Program-made: the position numbers and the translations under genes
Assembly: GCF_932526225.1 (NCBI RefSeq)
Contig: NC_064040.1
Location: 5,143,681-5,207,680, forward strand
Origin: Nematostella vectensis
Lineage: Eukaryota; Cnidaria; Anthozoa; Actiniaria; Edwardsiidae
Reading direction: 5' to 3'
DNA length: 64,000 nucleotides
Shown: positions 1 through 10,836 of the stretch, piece by piece
Position numbering within the stretch: the first letter of the stretch is position 1
Layout of the letters: each line of letters begins with the position of its first letter
Notes under the pieces: generated by a model
Told to the model about the DNA's origin: nothing
Seen by the model: only the letters and a program-made list of their open reading frames with translations
Database searches by the model: none

Positions 1-1266
1 GAATACTGATTGATGAAAATGATGATGAATTACATTTTTATGATAACATCGAAATCAAAGATAAACTTGTATACATAAGAAACTATATGAAAATAAAAAA
101 CGGTCAAAAATGTAATTTATAAGCTCATTATCCGAACACTTAGCCATTGAAATTTTATTGAAATTCCACCAGATGCGATTTAATAATTTCTTAGTAACAT
201 TTGAGATTTGCATGTCTGAGGACTCTTTGTTTAAGTAACTAATCTCTCCAGTCTTTGTTTAATTCAATTGGTCTATATAGGAAATATTGTATTTGCAGAA
301 ATAATCAAAGAAAAAATGTCTTTTTTGCATAGAATAAGAGCTAACGTGGAGCCATTTATTGATAGAGAGAATTCTTCACTCTTCCCGCGACTTAAACGAA
401 CATCTGAAAAGTTCTCACATGTTATCAAGTATCTTTGAGGTCTTAATAATTCATTGTCAAAATGGGCGCATATTTATGGCCGCCACTATATAAGCATCAT
501 TTTACAACTAGAATCTTCTTGTTTTCATTGTGAAGTTCTGAAAGTTCTAATTGAAGTTTTATTTTCTAGAAAAAAAAACTCCTATTTCTAAGCACCAGCT
601 TTTATTTTATGGAGCACAAAAATGTGAAAAGTCGCGTTCTTATATGAAGGTTCAAAATACCAGGTAAGATATACCAATTATTTTTTACTTTGAGATTATT
701 TGCAAAAGATTTCCTCTTCAAACAGGGTTACTGAAATTCGAAAATGGTGGACCGTAAAGCGAATTGATTTTGCATTCTTTTAATAGGCCACAGCCTTAAA
801 TAATTCTTAACTTTAAACAATGAATTTCAGAAATGATTTATTATAAATATCCCCATCATTTCCTCTCAAATACCCTATCTACACATAAAAGTGATTTTGA
901 ATGTTTTGATATAAAAGTGGCTAAAAATATACCTTTTTTACAAATTTATTGTTTGTTGAACAGTAGATGCAAAGTACATGTAACTGCAAATAATAGTATA
1001 TTTTGCTTTTTGTTCCTTGTTTTAAATATTAAACAAGTCATTGCCTTTGGGGGGGGGGGGGGGGGGAAGAATCCCCAAGCTTCTTCCCCTGTTACAACCC
1101 TGTACAGCAGAAGGGGAAAAAGTCATACATTCCATGGTTCCATGGATACAGTACTTAGCTACACATGGTAGTGTTACCTGACAGGGTGCCCATAGTTCTT
1201 AAACATCCCAGATCCTTTACCTCTAGGAGTTCAGAAATCCATTACTGTACACATGTCCCTTACTTG
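1..1266. other. Left-edge stretch with no supported gene
   Basis: I see no convincing coding exon here. The region is AT-rich and lies downstream of the COA8 stop codon on the minus strand, so part of it is probably COA8 3' untranslated sequence. A run of about 16 G sits near 1050-1066. The open frame at 833-1171 runs through this G tract and has no splice support or family resemblance. Confidence 0.5.
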
Positions 1267-4200
1267 CTACCTATGATTTCCTGGATATACAGATTTGATT
1301 GTTCTTTCTAGTGCAGTAAGGAAAGCTGGCCACAACATTCTTACATTCTTTTTGTACCATTCCCTGGTGAAGAAAAGGCTTCCCTTTAAAGTAGATACAT
1401 ATTAAATTTTATTAGGAACCACAAAGGGGGGTAAGGTGTGAAGTGGTGTGTGGAGCAGTTTCAAAACATAATACATGTTTGTATGGTGGGAAAACTCACC
1501 AATTCAGAGGCTCTTTGTGTAAGTGAAAGGTGGCTTACTCTAAAGCAGGCTAATTTTTGGCTATTAATTTTCAGAATTATACTCCTTATGGAGATGATGG
1601 TCCTTGTCTAAGAAATCTTTATAAAACACAGATAGCTCATCTGCAGTCCTACTCACCACTGGTACTCCTTATGGAGCTGATAGTTCTTGTCTAAGAAATC
1701 TTTATAAAACACAGATAGCTCATCGGCAGCCTGCTTACCTAGAAGCAGATAAATCAAATTTATACCCATAAAACATAAACACATACAGTACCCGCAAACA
1801 AATGGACGGGTGGGGTGGGGTAGGGGGATGAGAAACCAAGATCAGACCAAGGTAGAGATGAATCAAAGGGGAGGAAGGTAAAGAATTGACTTGATTGGAA
1901 GAGGTACTCATCATTTTGGTTTGGTTGTAAAGGATTGGGTATTTTAATTGATCAAACTTTGTTTACTATGTTTAGCCATAACAACGCATGTCAACTTACT
2001 GCTTTTCTTTTCCTTTCCTTCCAAGAATTTCTTTTTGGACTAAAAATAATAAATTTGTAAAATTTTGTAAGCAAACCATATAGAGCTTCCGGTGAATAAT
2101 TATAAAATATGAATGCCACTAGCACAATATTAGCATTCTGACATTTGTTTATATTATTGTCTCCTACAATTATAAAATGCTATTCTTTGGGACAGATAAA
2201 CCATATGAGACATATCGGAATACATGTATCAGGAAACCAGGGGATTTTAATATATACTGTATACAATATACTAGTTACAGAATAAGTGTTTTACTGTAAT
2301 TTAGATGTCAACATTTTAGTACCAATGCCTCATTAAATTGCTCAATAAGTTTTGAATGGTCCAGAGTAACTACAAAGTACTGAGGTTATTACAAAAGGGC
2401 TTTTTTCAGGTGCCAAAATGTACGGTACCAGTACCTCATTGAAGTTCTTGTTGTGTCTGGTCCAGAAATCATGGTGCCAAGAATGCACAAATTCTTTCAT
2501 CATTCTGAAGCCCTGTTCCTAAAGCAAACATAAGCCCAATGCATCCATTAATAGAAAGATGAACAAAACATACAGCTAACCCAAATGCCACCATAAATAC
2601 TTACATGAAAAAAGTATGTATTAACCATGTGTTATTCCAACAAATTGGTGGGAATACGATAAAGAATTCCTTATCATGGATGGAACCAGGATTTACCCAG
2701 CAATATGCCAACAAACATATATATATGATCTCTTGATGTCTATCTCTTTAAATTATATGTTTGTAGTTAATCTAATGGGAGTAAATGCAGCAAAGATAAC
2801 AATAATGGTAGGGTAAATACTGTATTCTTCAACCAATAACAGGATTTATTAAGATTTGTATTATCAATAATAAGCCAATCATTCATGTGCTTGCTCATGG
2901 ATATTCCCAAAGAATTCTACTACCCTTGGGGTCTCGTTTGCTCTTCGGGCAAATGCCATCTTCCTGATGTTGGAATTCAAGTCAGGTGGGCCAACCATGT
3001 CATACTCCTTGGGCGAGGGCTTTGTGTACACTGTCTAAAAAAAAACATTATCAAACTTTTAGAATTCAAATACAATTCAATTCAAATAGCTTACACATAT
3101 TGTAGACACACCTCCTTTTAGGGATTCCATCCCCTTCCCCATTACAGTGGAACCTGGATTATACGATACTGGATTTTGCGATAACCTTGATTTTACTCTT
3201 GATTTTACTATACCGCTCCTATCTCCTGACGAAAATACAGTGACATGTTTGAGAAATTACCTTGATCTAACAATATTGGATACAACGTTATTCTTGATTT
3301 TACGATACAAATCTGTTCTCCCTAGTATAATTTTGACCCTGATACAACTATACTACTAATTCCTTCTATCAAAGAGAGAAAAAACTCAAAACTCCACACA
3401 CGTACAGTACAGTTAATTGATTTTTTTCTTACATGACAGATCTTCTTAAATGCAGATTAAAGTTTACAGAGAGTACCGGTACAGTATTACGCAGAGTACA
3501 GCATACCTGTCAACCTCAGAAAATCTCAAGGCTTGATAATTTTTTTGAGGGGAGGGGGAAGGGGGAGGGGTGGATTAATTTTTTGGGGGAGGGGTGGGTT
3601 TAACCTTGCAGGCGTTTGCCGTATAGAAAGCTCCTGCGAACAAATCCACTTATAGATCTCGCGAGGGTGTTAGATAAATTGCGCTACGCAAGGGAATTGT
3701 TGTTTCAAATATTTTAATAGAAAATAGGCAAAATGACAATTTTCTATGGAATAATTTTTCGGAAGTGATAAAAATTGAGATTTGGTGCTCAACGCGGGAG
3801 AGCGGGAGAAGGGGCACATCGTAAAATCTAGATTCCACTGTATTACGATAATAAGTACAGTAGAGAGTACCCCTTGACTGTATTTACTTTTCACTGTAAC
3901 TCACCTGGGGAAGTGGCAATTCTTTACTGGCTTACAGTACAAGTAGATTTATTTGATTTTGCATTATTTATGAAATGAATCGGTTGTTTGCAAGTTTTGT
4001 GGCAGAGTAAAAAAGTGCCTCCAAAAACTATAATTTCTAAAAATTTGTAAGAAAGTTTTTTAATTTGAATTTGATTGATTGCAAGTGAGTGTGCTGCTAC
4101 ATTATAAGTTACACTTTATGTAAGCAAGGGGGGGATGGGGGTAAACCTTAGCGATTAGTATATGGCCCCTGTAGAAGGAACATGTTATTAACTTGTCAGT

Positions 4201-4373
4201 GACTTTTTAACGTTTCTTGATCACACAACACAACATAAAAACAAACCTCCTACTAGTGTTGGTAAGTAAGAGAAGACACAAACCTGGCTTTCATGCCGTC
4301 TAGTGAAGTAGCATCCACAAAAACGATGCAATAGCGAGCCAGAAGCGCTCGGCTTTACTCTGGAAGCAAGCAT
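1267..4373 (-). CDS. COA8: COA8 (APOPT1) cytochrome c oxidase assembly factor 8
   Basis: Mitochondrial protein needed for assembly or protection of respiratory complex IV. I assembled six minus-strand exons with matching phases: 4373-4284, 3034-2924, 2518-2435, 2039-2000, 1738-1657 and 1363-1267, giving about 167 aa (human protein about 193). The N-terminus is basic and Ser-rich, as expected of a mitochondrial presequence. Family landmarks are YDMVGPPDLNSN (human YDWIGPPDKYSN), the EQGFRMMKEFVHSWHHDFW block (human ETQEWNQQFW), ELSVFYKDFLDKN (human EMADFYKEFLSKN) and EWYKKN (human DWYKRN). The start is the first ATG before the presequence. It shares a short bidirectional promoter with the plus-strand gene at 4526. 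A second, altered copy of exon 5 lies downstream at 1640-1580. The gene assignment is firm; the exon edges are inferred. Confidence 0.87.
1560..1640 (-). pseudogene. Duplicated copy of COA8 exon 5, ending in a stop
   Basis: This segment repeats most of COA8 exon 5 (1738-1657) with only a handful of differences over about 70 bp. It encodes ELSVFYKDFLDKDHHLHKEY and then an in-frame stop. It keeps an acceptor (GCAG before 1640) in the same phase as the true exon, but has lost the 5' splice site at its end. It could act as an alternative last exon giving a COA8 without the C-terminal WYKKN segment, or it may be a dead duplicate. Confidence 0.7.
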
Positions 4374-4525
4374 TACAAATAACAGACACTAGAAAATACA
4401 AAACTTTGAGCAACGAGTGTTATGCAAAGCGTTAGCCGATGTCAGGATTCTGCCGACATCTTGGACAAGACGTTGCCACTGCGCATACTCCGGGTGTTCG
4501 TACCGCTGGCTCAACTAATTTAAAA
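4374..4525. promoter_or_regulatory. Bidirectional promoter interval, COA8 / Lys-Ser-rich gene
   Basis: Only 152 bp separate the start codons of COA8 (minus, 4373) and the Lys/Ser-rich gene (plus, 4526). The two genes diverge, so this interval plus their 5' untranslated sequences must hold both start sites. It is locally richer in C and G than its surroundings. No TATA box is evident. The promoter role is inferred from geometry. Confidence 0.55.
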
Positions 4526-7238
4526 ATGGCGGACGAAGGTAACTTGTAGAACTTGTTAAAAAGATTTTCTGTTTCATTTAGACTACTTGTATGATTTACT
4601 CTCTGCCCTCTATTTAGTTTACACAAATTATATTTTTTAGAGAGAAAAAGTGATCGAAAAGACAAAAAATCAGCACGCGATCGTTCATCGCGACCAAATG
4701 GTAAACTCAAAATTTGCTTCATAAGTCAACATTAAACACAGGATTGAGGCCAGGAAGGATTCAGAAATTATTTAACTCCTCTCGTACTCTTTATTCTTTA
4801 CTTATACCTTGCAGTCTTCTTTATTCTCTGGAAATTGAGAATTTTACCCTGATATATAATTTCACAACAATTACTAAATTACTGTACTTATATAACGTTA
4901 CAGACAAAAAGAAGTCCAAAAGAAGGTATTCCAGTAGCAGTAGCTCTTCATCAGAAGGCAGCTATGAATCAAGTTCTAAAAGTGAGCATGGATTATCACT
5001 TAGTCCTAGCAGGTCTTACCAAACTACAGCGCAGGGGAAGGGAGGCGTTAGGAAATCGGTGTCCTCCTGTTCCCAGCCCCTGCTCAAAGTTTGAAGCTGG
5101 TATCTAAGTGAGTTAGACTCCCTTGTTTTGCCATTTTATCATCCTATCACTGATAGGGCAATAGAAATATCATACAAGCTACTTTATGTCTTTTATTTAG
5201 GAAGAAAGAAGTCTAAAAAGACAAAGTACCCAAGCAGTAGCTCCACAGATAGAGATTCAAGTTCTTCATCCTCCTCGTCTTTTTCTGACTCCTCAGCTGA
5301 GAGAAAGAGAGAAAAAAAGAAAAAGAGAAAGGTCTTCTATATGTCACTCTCCATGGGAAAACATACACTATGGCTTTAAGATCTCTTGTGCACACTGTGC
5401 TCACAGAAAGAATGAATGAATGAAATGAAATCACATGCATTAGGTGTGCATTTTGGGCCTTGGTATGGAAAACCATAGTACATACGTTTTCCCATGGAGA
5501 GTCAAATATATGACATTACACCTCCCAGATTCTAAAAATACTGCATTAGAGCTTATTTCTTGCAGATAACAAATAATGATTTAATAAAGCAAGGCTATTG
5601 CCTAAGAAGGGAGGCCAAGCCAGAACCCCACACATAGCAACACCTATTATTTTCCCTTTCTTCTAGCACCCCTTCTGTTAAAAAAGCCTCATTCCCTTTT
5701 TTTGTGTACCCTGTCTCTCACCCTCGGGGACCCAGGACGTACTGAGCGGAAACGAGCGCTGAGCGCAACAAGTGGGGAGGAAGGAGAAAAGGAAAGAATA
5801 AAAAAACGCCCTGAGTAACTGCTCTGTAAAGCTGGTATTAAAACTGTTCTCTAATCTGATTAGTTGGCTTGTTATAAGGTACCATCATTAGAGGCTTGCC
5901 AGATGATTTTTCTTATTATCACCAGCATTTGTTGACAGAATCTGTCACTGATATCTAATACACTGAAATTGGATACCCTAGATTATGCAAATTACTTGTT
6001 TATCACTTGAACGTTGTTGGCGTTGTTTTATAAGTGTGGCTCTTTCCAAACCCTGTGGGAAGTTCTGCGAAGACATCTCTTTTCTCTACTATCTCTTTTC
6101 TACTATAATTAGCTGCTCTTTATTGATATTTTTGACATTAGGGAAGCTTTTAAGCGCTTCAGAGACGGCCTCCTATAAGTCAGCGGCCATTTTGTCTCTG
6201 AGGAACCGCACAAATTAGTCTATTACACAACAACACAACTGTGCATGTGCTCTGTGTCAGGGCTGCCCAGGGCGTTTTTTACCATCTCTTCTTTCTCCCT
6301 CTTTCTCCCCCCACGGCGCTCGTCTGGCATAACACTTGTTTACTCTCAGTGCGCCCTGGGTCCCCGAGGATGCCTGTCTCTATGTATGGTTTTATTACTT
6401 GTGAGACCTTTTGTTCTTTCATTCAAGATAATAGTTAGAGCTAGAGTTAGTCTATAACCCTTCAGCTTACTCTTTATAGACGAAAAAGAAAAAGAAGCAG
6501 AAGGGTGCAAAATCGGAGAAGTCATCAGGCCCAGTGCAGTTATCAAAGGTACTGCTTTATTATAGGATATTATACACCAAAACCCTGCATTTTGAAAGTA
6601 TTCATTCAGACTTCTTTAGTTTTTAGACATGGTTTTCAACTTACTAGTTTTTGAGATGATATTAAGTATTGTGGTTCAAGATCTTGACACCTTGAGTGTT
6701 AAGCATGATAAGTCCCTGTTGACAATTTGTTGGGGGTATGCAATTAGAACTGTACAATATGTTGGCCTTTGTTTAAGATTCCTTCCTATTTTGCTTTAGT
6801 TTATGAAAGAAAGAGCTGCAAAGGATGAAGAAAGAAGTATAATATCTGGGAAAAAGATTAAGAGAAAGATTAAGAAATCCAGCAAAGATAAAGAGGTACA
6901 ATATGCACAGTTTTTACCATCAACTCTTACCTTGTGGGCACTCCTCTCAATACTGAGGCTTTTTCATTCAAAATTTCCCGAAACTTGTGAACACACCCTC
7001 TTTCAAATACTTATTAATAGTAGGGATGACTAGCCAATATGATGACAGCTGCTCTCTTTTGTCATTATCCAAATCTGCGTCCTTTGCTTTGGCATTCACC
7101 ATGACTAAAATATATATAGGTTCTGGGAATTTCACTTTTTATTGAATCAAAATTTTTCATGCTTGTCTGTTTTATGTTTGCTTTCAGAGAGAGAAAAACC
7201 GCAAACAGCTCCTGAGCTTCTTGAATGAAACTATGTAG
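4526..7238 (+). CDS. Lysine/serine-rich nuclear-type protein, unidentified
   Basis: Seven exons join in phase: 4526-4538, 4641-4700, 4904-4981, 5201-5331, 6480-6548, 6800-6895 and 7188-7238, giving about 165 aa. The start is ATGGCGGACGAAG followed by a donor. The protein is a low-complexity basic chain: RK/D-rich residues 1-25, a Ser run around residues 35-50, a second KKSKK then poly-Ser block (about 52-85), then a Lys-rich stretch. Its most ordered part is the C-terminus, with SSGPVQLSKFMKE, SGKKIKRKIKK and RKQLLSFLNETM. The composition resembles splicing-associated SR-like proteins of the FAM133 kind, but I cannot name an orthologue. Spliceosome or nuclear-speckle association is a guess from composition. 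It diverges from COA8. Confidence 0.72.
5722..6369. repeat. Inverted pair of about 100-bp repeat copies in an intron
   Basis: A segment at about 5722-5818 reappears in reverse complement at about 6271-6369. Both contain a CTCGGGGACCCAGG-type core, a purine-rich GGGGAGGAAGGAG-like tract and an AAAAAACGCCCTG end. They lie in one intron of the Lys/Ser-rich gene, separated by about 450 bp. The pre-mRNA could therefore form a long imperfect hairpin. Confidence 0.7.
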
Positions 7239-7249
7239 CACTGCCTGAT

Positions 7250-7497
7250 GGTATTGAGGCCTTTATGTACAACCTCAAGCCTTCATTTGTGACCTCCAAC
7301 CTTTATGTACATACTACCTTGAGCCTTCATTTGTGACCTCCAATCTTTTTGTACATACATACTACCTTGAGCCTTCATTTGTGACCTCCAACCTTTCTGT
7401 ACATACTACCTTGAGCCTTCATTTGTGACCTCCATCCTTTATGTACCACCCAAGCCTCCATTTGTGACCTCCAACCTTTATGAACTATCTTCATTTG
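7250..7497 (+). repeat. Short tandem repeat in presumed 3' UTR
   Basis: About five imperfect copies of a 45-55 bp unit, with core AGCCTTCATTTGTGACCTCC followed by a TTTATGTACATAC-like tail, begin just after the stop codon of the Lys/Ser-rich gene. They probably lie in its 3' untranslated region. The last copies are shorter. Confidence 0.8.
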
Positions 7498-8040
7498 TAC
7501 TATTATAGGTACATCAACTATTGGCTTGGCTGAATATTATTTCTGGATTGAACAATTCTTTTTTATATGATTAAATCTTTAAAAAGATCACAAACACCAC
7601 ATCACCACATAGCATCATGGTCCTAAGAACTAACCTACCTTGCACTCTTAAATGTATTGTGTGATTCCAGAAAAAAATATTTCTATTTCCTAGAATAAAA
7701 ATTATTAATGTGCGTTTTTTTCCATAAAAACATAGCCTGCGTAGCGGCTTAAGGGAAGGGGAGGGGAAAGGCCGAGGGCCTAATGAAAACACCGTTGTTA
7801 CTCATTTTAAAGCGACAATATCACCAGTTCACCTCCGATCTATAACGTAACAATTACCGATTATTTTTAACGGAAAACGCGGGACAATATTTCTAAGTTG
7901 TAAAAGCAGTGTGTCTTTCGAAAGTTTCTTCAAGCAGGTAACTAATAATTTAGAACGGATGGCCTGTCAGATAGTGAAGATTCTAATACAGATTCTTTTA
8001 TCGGTTAAGGTTTCCGTCAGCTCATCGGAAGTAAACTGGT

Positions 8041-8151
8041 TTCCCTGCTAGCAGAGGCCTCTTTTCTCTGTATTTCGCTAGGCTGGCGTTCTTTTCCTCG
8101 CGAACTCCAGCCCAGCGAAATACAAGAAAAGAGGCCTCTGCTAGCAGGGAA
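8041..8151. mobile_element. Foldback (MITE-like) element
   Basis: The arm 8041-8085, starting TTCCCTGCTAGCAGAGGCCT, is repeated as a near-perfect reverse complement at 8109-8151, leaving a loop of about 23 bp. There is no coding capacity. The long inverted arms with a short spacer are typical of MITE or foldback elements. I could not define target-site duplications. Confidence 0.7.
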
Positions 8152-8235
8152 TAAACTGGTGCGATTGCCCCTGTAAATAAATATGTGAATTTTCAAATTT
8201 CTGTTTCGCTTTCTCTTTTTTTAATACACACAACC

Positions 8236-8274
<39 letters not shown>

Positions 8275-8712
8275 AATCCAAAATAAAACCCATCAGACGC
8301 AGAGTATTCTCACACACATTTCAGAAACCCAACGTACTTAGGTCTTTTTGCAACCGAGAAAAAATACTAGGAAATTATCAACGAGCGTGGTAGTTCGTCG
8401 GAAAAGGCGCGTTTACTTATAACTACAATTTGGCTGCCGCGCACCACAGGAATCCCGGAAAACCGTTCAGAAATCACTGACTTTATATCAAAACTCACTG
8501 AAACTTGGGAAAGCACTCACAGACTTTCCTATAACATTTCTTTAATCCATTAGATCTTTAGACTCTACTTCGCAAAAGGCTGCGATGAATGTAAAGGCGA
8601 TAAAAGGGGTGGACAAAACGTAATGTCAAACGAATCATAACCTCAAACTTTCTAAAGACGTCCAAAACTGACGGATTTTTCGTTGCTTCTCGCAGTCGAT
8701 TGCAGCTAATTT

Positions 8713-8808
8713 GCCTGCGTAGCAAGCGTTTCTGTGTTTTTAAGGGCGAGCGCCAAAATCTCGTTCTCTTCGCCCAGTAAAATCACACAAACGCTTGCTA
8801 CGCAGGCT
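8713..8808. mobile_element. Foldback (MITE-like) element, GCCTGCGTAGCAAGCG ends
   Basis: The 24-bp arm at 8713-8736 is a near-perfect reverse complement of 8785-8808. Inside, GGGCGA and TCGCCC form a second inverted pair. The terminal motif GCCTGCGTAGC also occurs alone near 7735, and a related GCAGGCTAGCG occurs near 25021, so this looks like a dispersed family. Confidence 0.7.
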
Positions 8809-9000
8809 TTGGTAATTTAGAAGAACAAACAATGCTGTTAGTGTTATCGCATTAGCACACTCCACATTAACATTCAATAGCAAGAAATTAAAGTCTGTCG
8901 GGCAAACCGTCAAAAAGGATGTGCCAATTTATGGCTTAGGATAAAAAGATATTTATTGTAAGAGTTTATTTTGTATACTTACTGGGAATTTATTTTAGTA

Positions 9001-9264
9001 TTAATAAGTGTCCTTGGCCTTAGCCCTGCTGTAAGCATTAGTTTTGGTAACGGGTCCAATTCTTGTACTGGAAACCTCTTGATGCTCGTTCATTAGCATT
9101 CGCTGTTGCTCGTCTTTAGTTTCTACTCGGTTTGTAGCCCAATATACATCAGCTTCGCATTGACGGGTATTCTCTTGACGTTTGTCAAGAGGGAAGTGTC
9201 TTCTTCCGTTTCGAAAACGCAGACATGGGTATGTAGGCGACAATGGTGATTTTTGTGTCGACAT
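9001..9264 (-). CDS. Possible small single-exon gene, 87 aa, unidentified
   Basis: An 87-codon minus-strand frame opens with ATGTCGACACAAAAATCACC and ends at TAA at 9001. An AATAAA poly(A) signal follows within about 15 bp of the stop. The product is hydrophilic and basic, rich in Arg, Gln and Thr, with no signal peptide or membrane segment. Two clusters stand out: YPCLRFRNGRRHFPLDK and ADVYWATNRVETKDEQQRML. The even composition and adjacent poly(A) signal argue for a real gene or a retrocopy. I do not recognise the family, and chance cannot be excluded at this length. Confidence 0.4.
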   Translation of the reverse strand: MSTQKSPLSPTYPCLRFRNGRRHFPLDKRQENTRQCEADVYWATNRVETKDEQQRMLMNEHQEVSSTRIGPVTKTNAYSRAKAKDTY

Positions 9265-9339
9265 TTTGAACGTTCACTCTGCAAGCAGCCCTGCGCATTT
9301 ATCCAGAAATTATAAGGAACTCTGATCGGCACTAATTTA

Positions 9340-10836
9340 TAGGTGTAAATGATTTCACCTGGTTCGCTCTAACACTCAAGGTATCTTCCCTTACAAACCA
9401 CTCCTAAAAAACTAACGCAGAGCAAGATATCGCATGAGTTGTTGATTTTTCCGTTAAGCGGCGCGGTAACTTTTATTCCGTATAAACAGTCCCGCCCGGA
9501 TTTCTTGCGATTTTTTTCTAAAGCTACCTTGAAAAGGTTACCACTTTTTTTTTTACATTTTTTCCATTAAGGTTTAATAGTTTATCTTTTCTTTTTCGTT
9601 TTTTTTCTTCACAAACCTCATTGCGTGGTCCACCTTTCTTGTGATACTGTACGTTCATTTTTAGAGAAACCTAATCCCCTAAAAATAATCTTCTCACCCT
9701 CATCAAGACTAAACTATGCTTTTGAACAAATACTATTGTGAAAAGTTCATATAGAAGAATAAAATCAGAAAGCAAAGCTCAGACCATCGGCTTTCATTTG
9801 ACAGATTAACACCCACGCGTTCGATCATGAGTCAACAAAACAGATCCAGTATTTATTCCATTTCCTCAGAGATTTCTTTCTGCCAAACATAATAAATACA
9901 CGATATACACACATCGTCAATAATACTGTTGCTGTCAAGTATGGACTCTCATCCAGTTTCACATTGTAACGCAACGTTCCGTTATTGCGTTAAACGATTT
10001 AAATTAACGTTGAGCACGACGACACAGGACTAGGTACTCTCAGCATTTGGTTACTGATTTACAAGCATTAGAGACGTACTCTGAGTCGTGTGATAATGTA
10101 ACGTCGCGAAGGTAAACTACCAGCTCAACATTACGTCACACTGATCTTCACACAAAGCCACTGAAAATTACAACACTCATTACACAGGTTCGGCAGATTC
10201 ACCAAATTTGATATCTTCAGGTAACGCACCGCTGCTGTGTAGGGTATATCTGCGCCTGTACATTACTTAAGCGGTCTTCAGATCCAAACGTGCTATCGGA
10301 CAACTCTTTAAATACTGTTCTTAAACCACAAGCGCCACTCTATTGGAAGTATACTTTCAAACAAAATTGTTCCTTCTCAAACGATTTGTGGTTCTCCTGG
10401 AGATCACAGACCCACATGCCGAGTTGACCTACCGGCGTATTTTGTGCGGGAAATCTGTTTCTCATATATAGGGTAAAATTTTCTTCTGCAAGGTAAGCAG
10501 CGTCCAGACAGGAAAAAATACACGATACTATAGTAATCTTATGAGGAAAATTCATTCGCTAAAGAAAAGAGCGGAATTGTTGCACTTTGCTGTGCGTGTT
10601 CAATGATAGCGATCTTTATCATTGTATTTTTTTCGGCAGCTACTATCCGGTTCGTTCCCGGCACGGAAACTGTTTTGAAGTATAGGAATCTGTGGTTGAT
10701 AGGGATTCGAAACGTAAAGTGGAATACTGACGTGTTGTAACTGTGGAATAGTGGAGTGTAAACAGTCCACTTAAACGCAAGCACACGCTAGCCGTCACCA
10801 CAGAAGAACTTGTCGTTGTATTATGTTACACAACAA
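9340..10836. other. Intergenic stretch, upstream region of the CUB gene
   Basis: No supported exon is seen. Short open frames on the minus strand (10340-10555 and 10539-10784) have no splice sites, no family resemblance and no poly(A) context. The final few hundred bases before 10837 probably hold the promoter and 5' untranslated sequence of the CUB-domain gene. Confidence 0.45.

Larger units (their letters stand above)
7500..9000. other. Gene-poor stretch with foldback elements and poly-A
   Basis: I see no supported gene between the 3' repeat of the Lys/Ser-rich gene and the small minus-strand ORF. The stretch holds two foldback elements (described separately), a run of about 34 A at 8239-8273, and AT-rich unique DNA. 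Confidence 0.5.

Noticed and set aside
833..1171. 112-codon plus-strand open frame
   Set aside because: It runs through a poly-G tract, has low-complexity composition and no splice or family support; it lies in the presumed 3' region of COA8.
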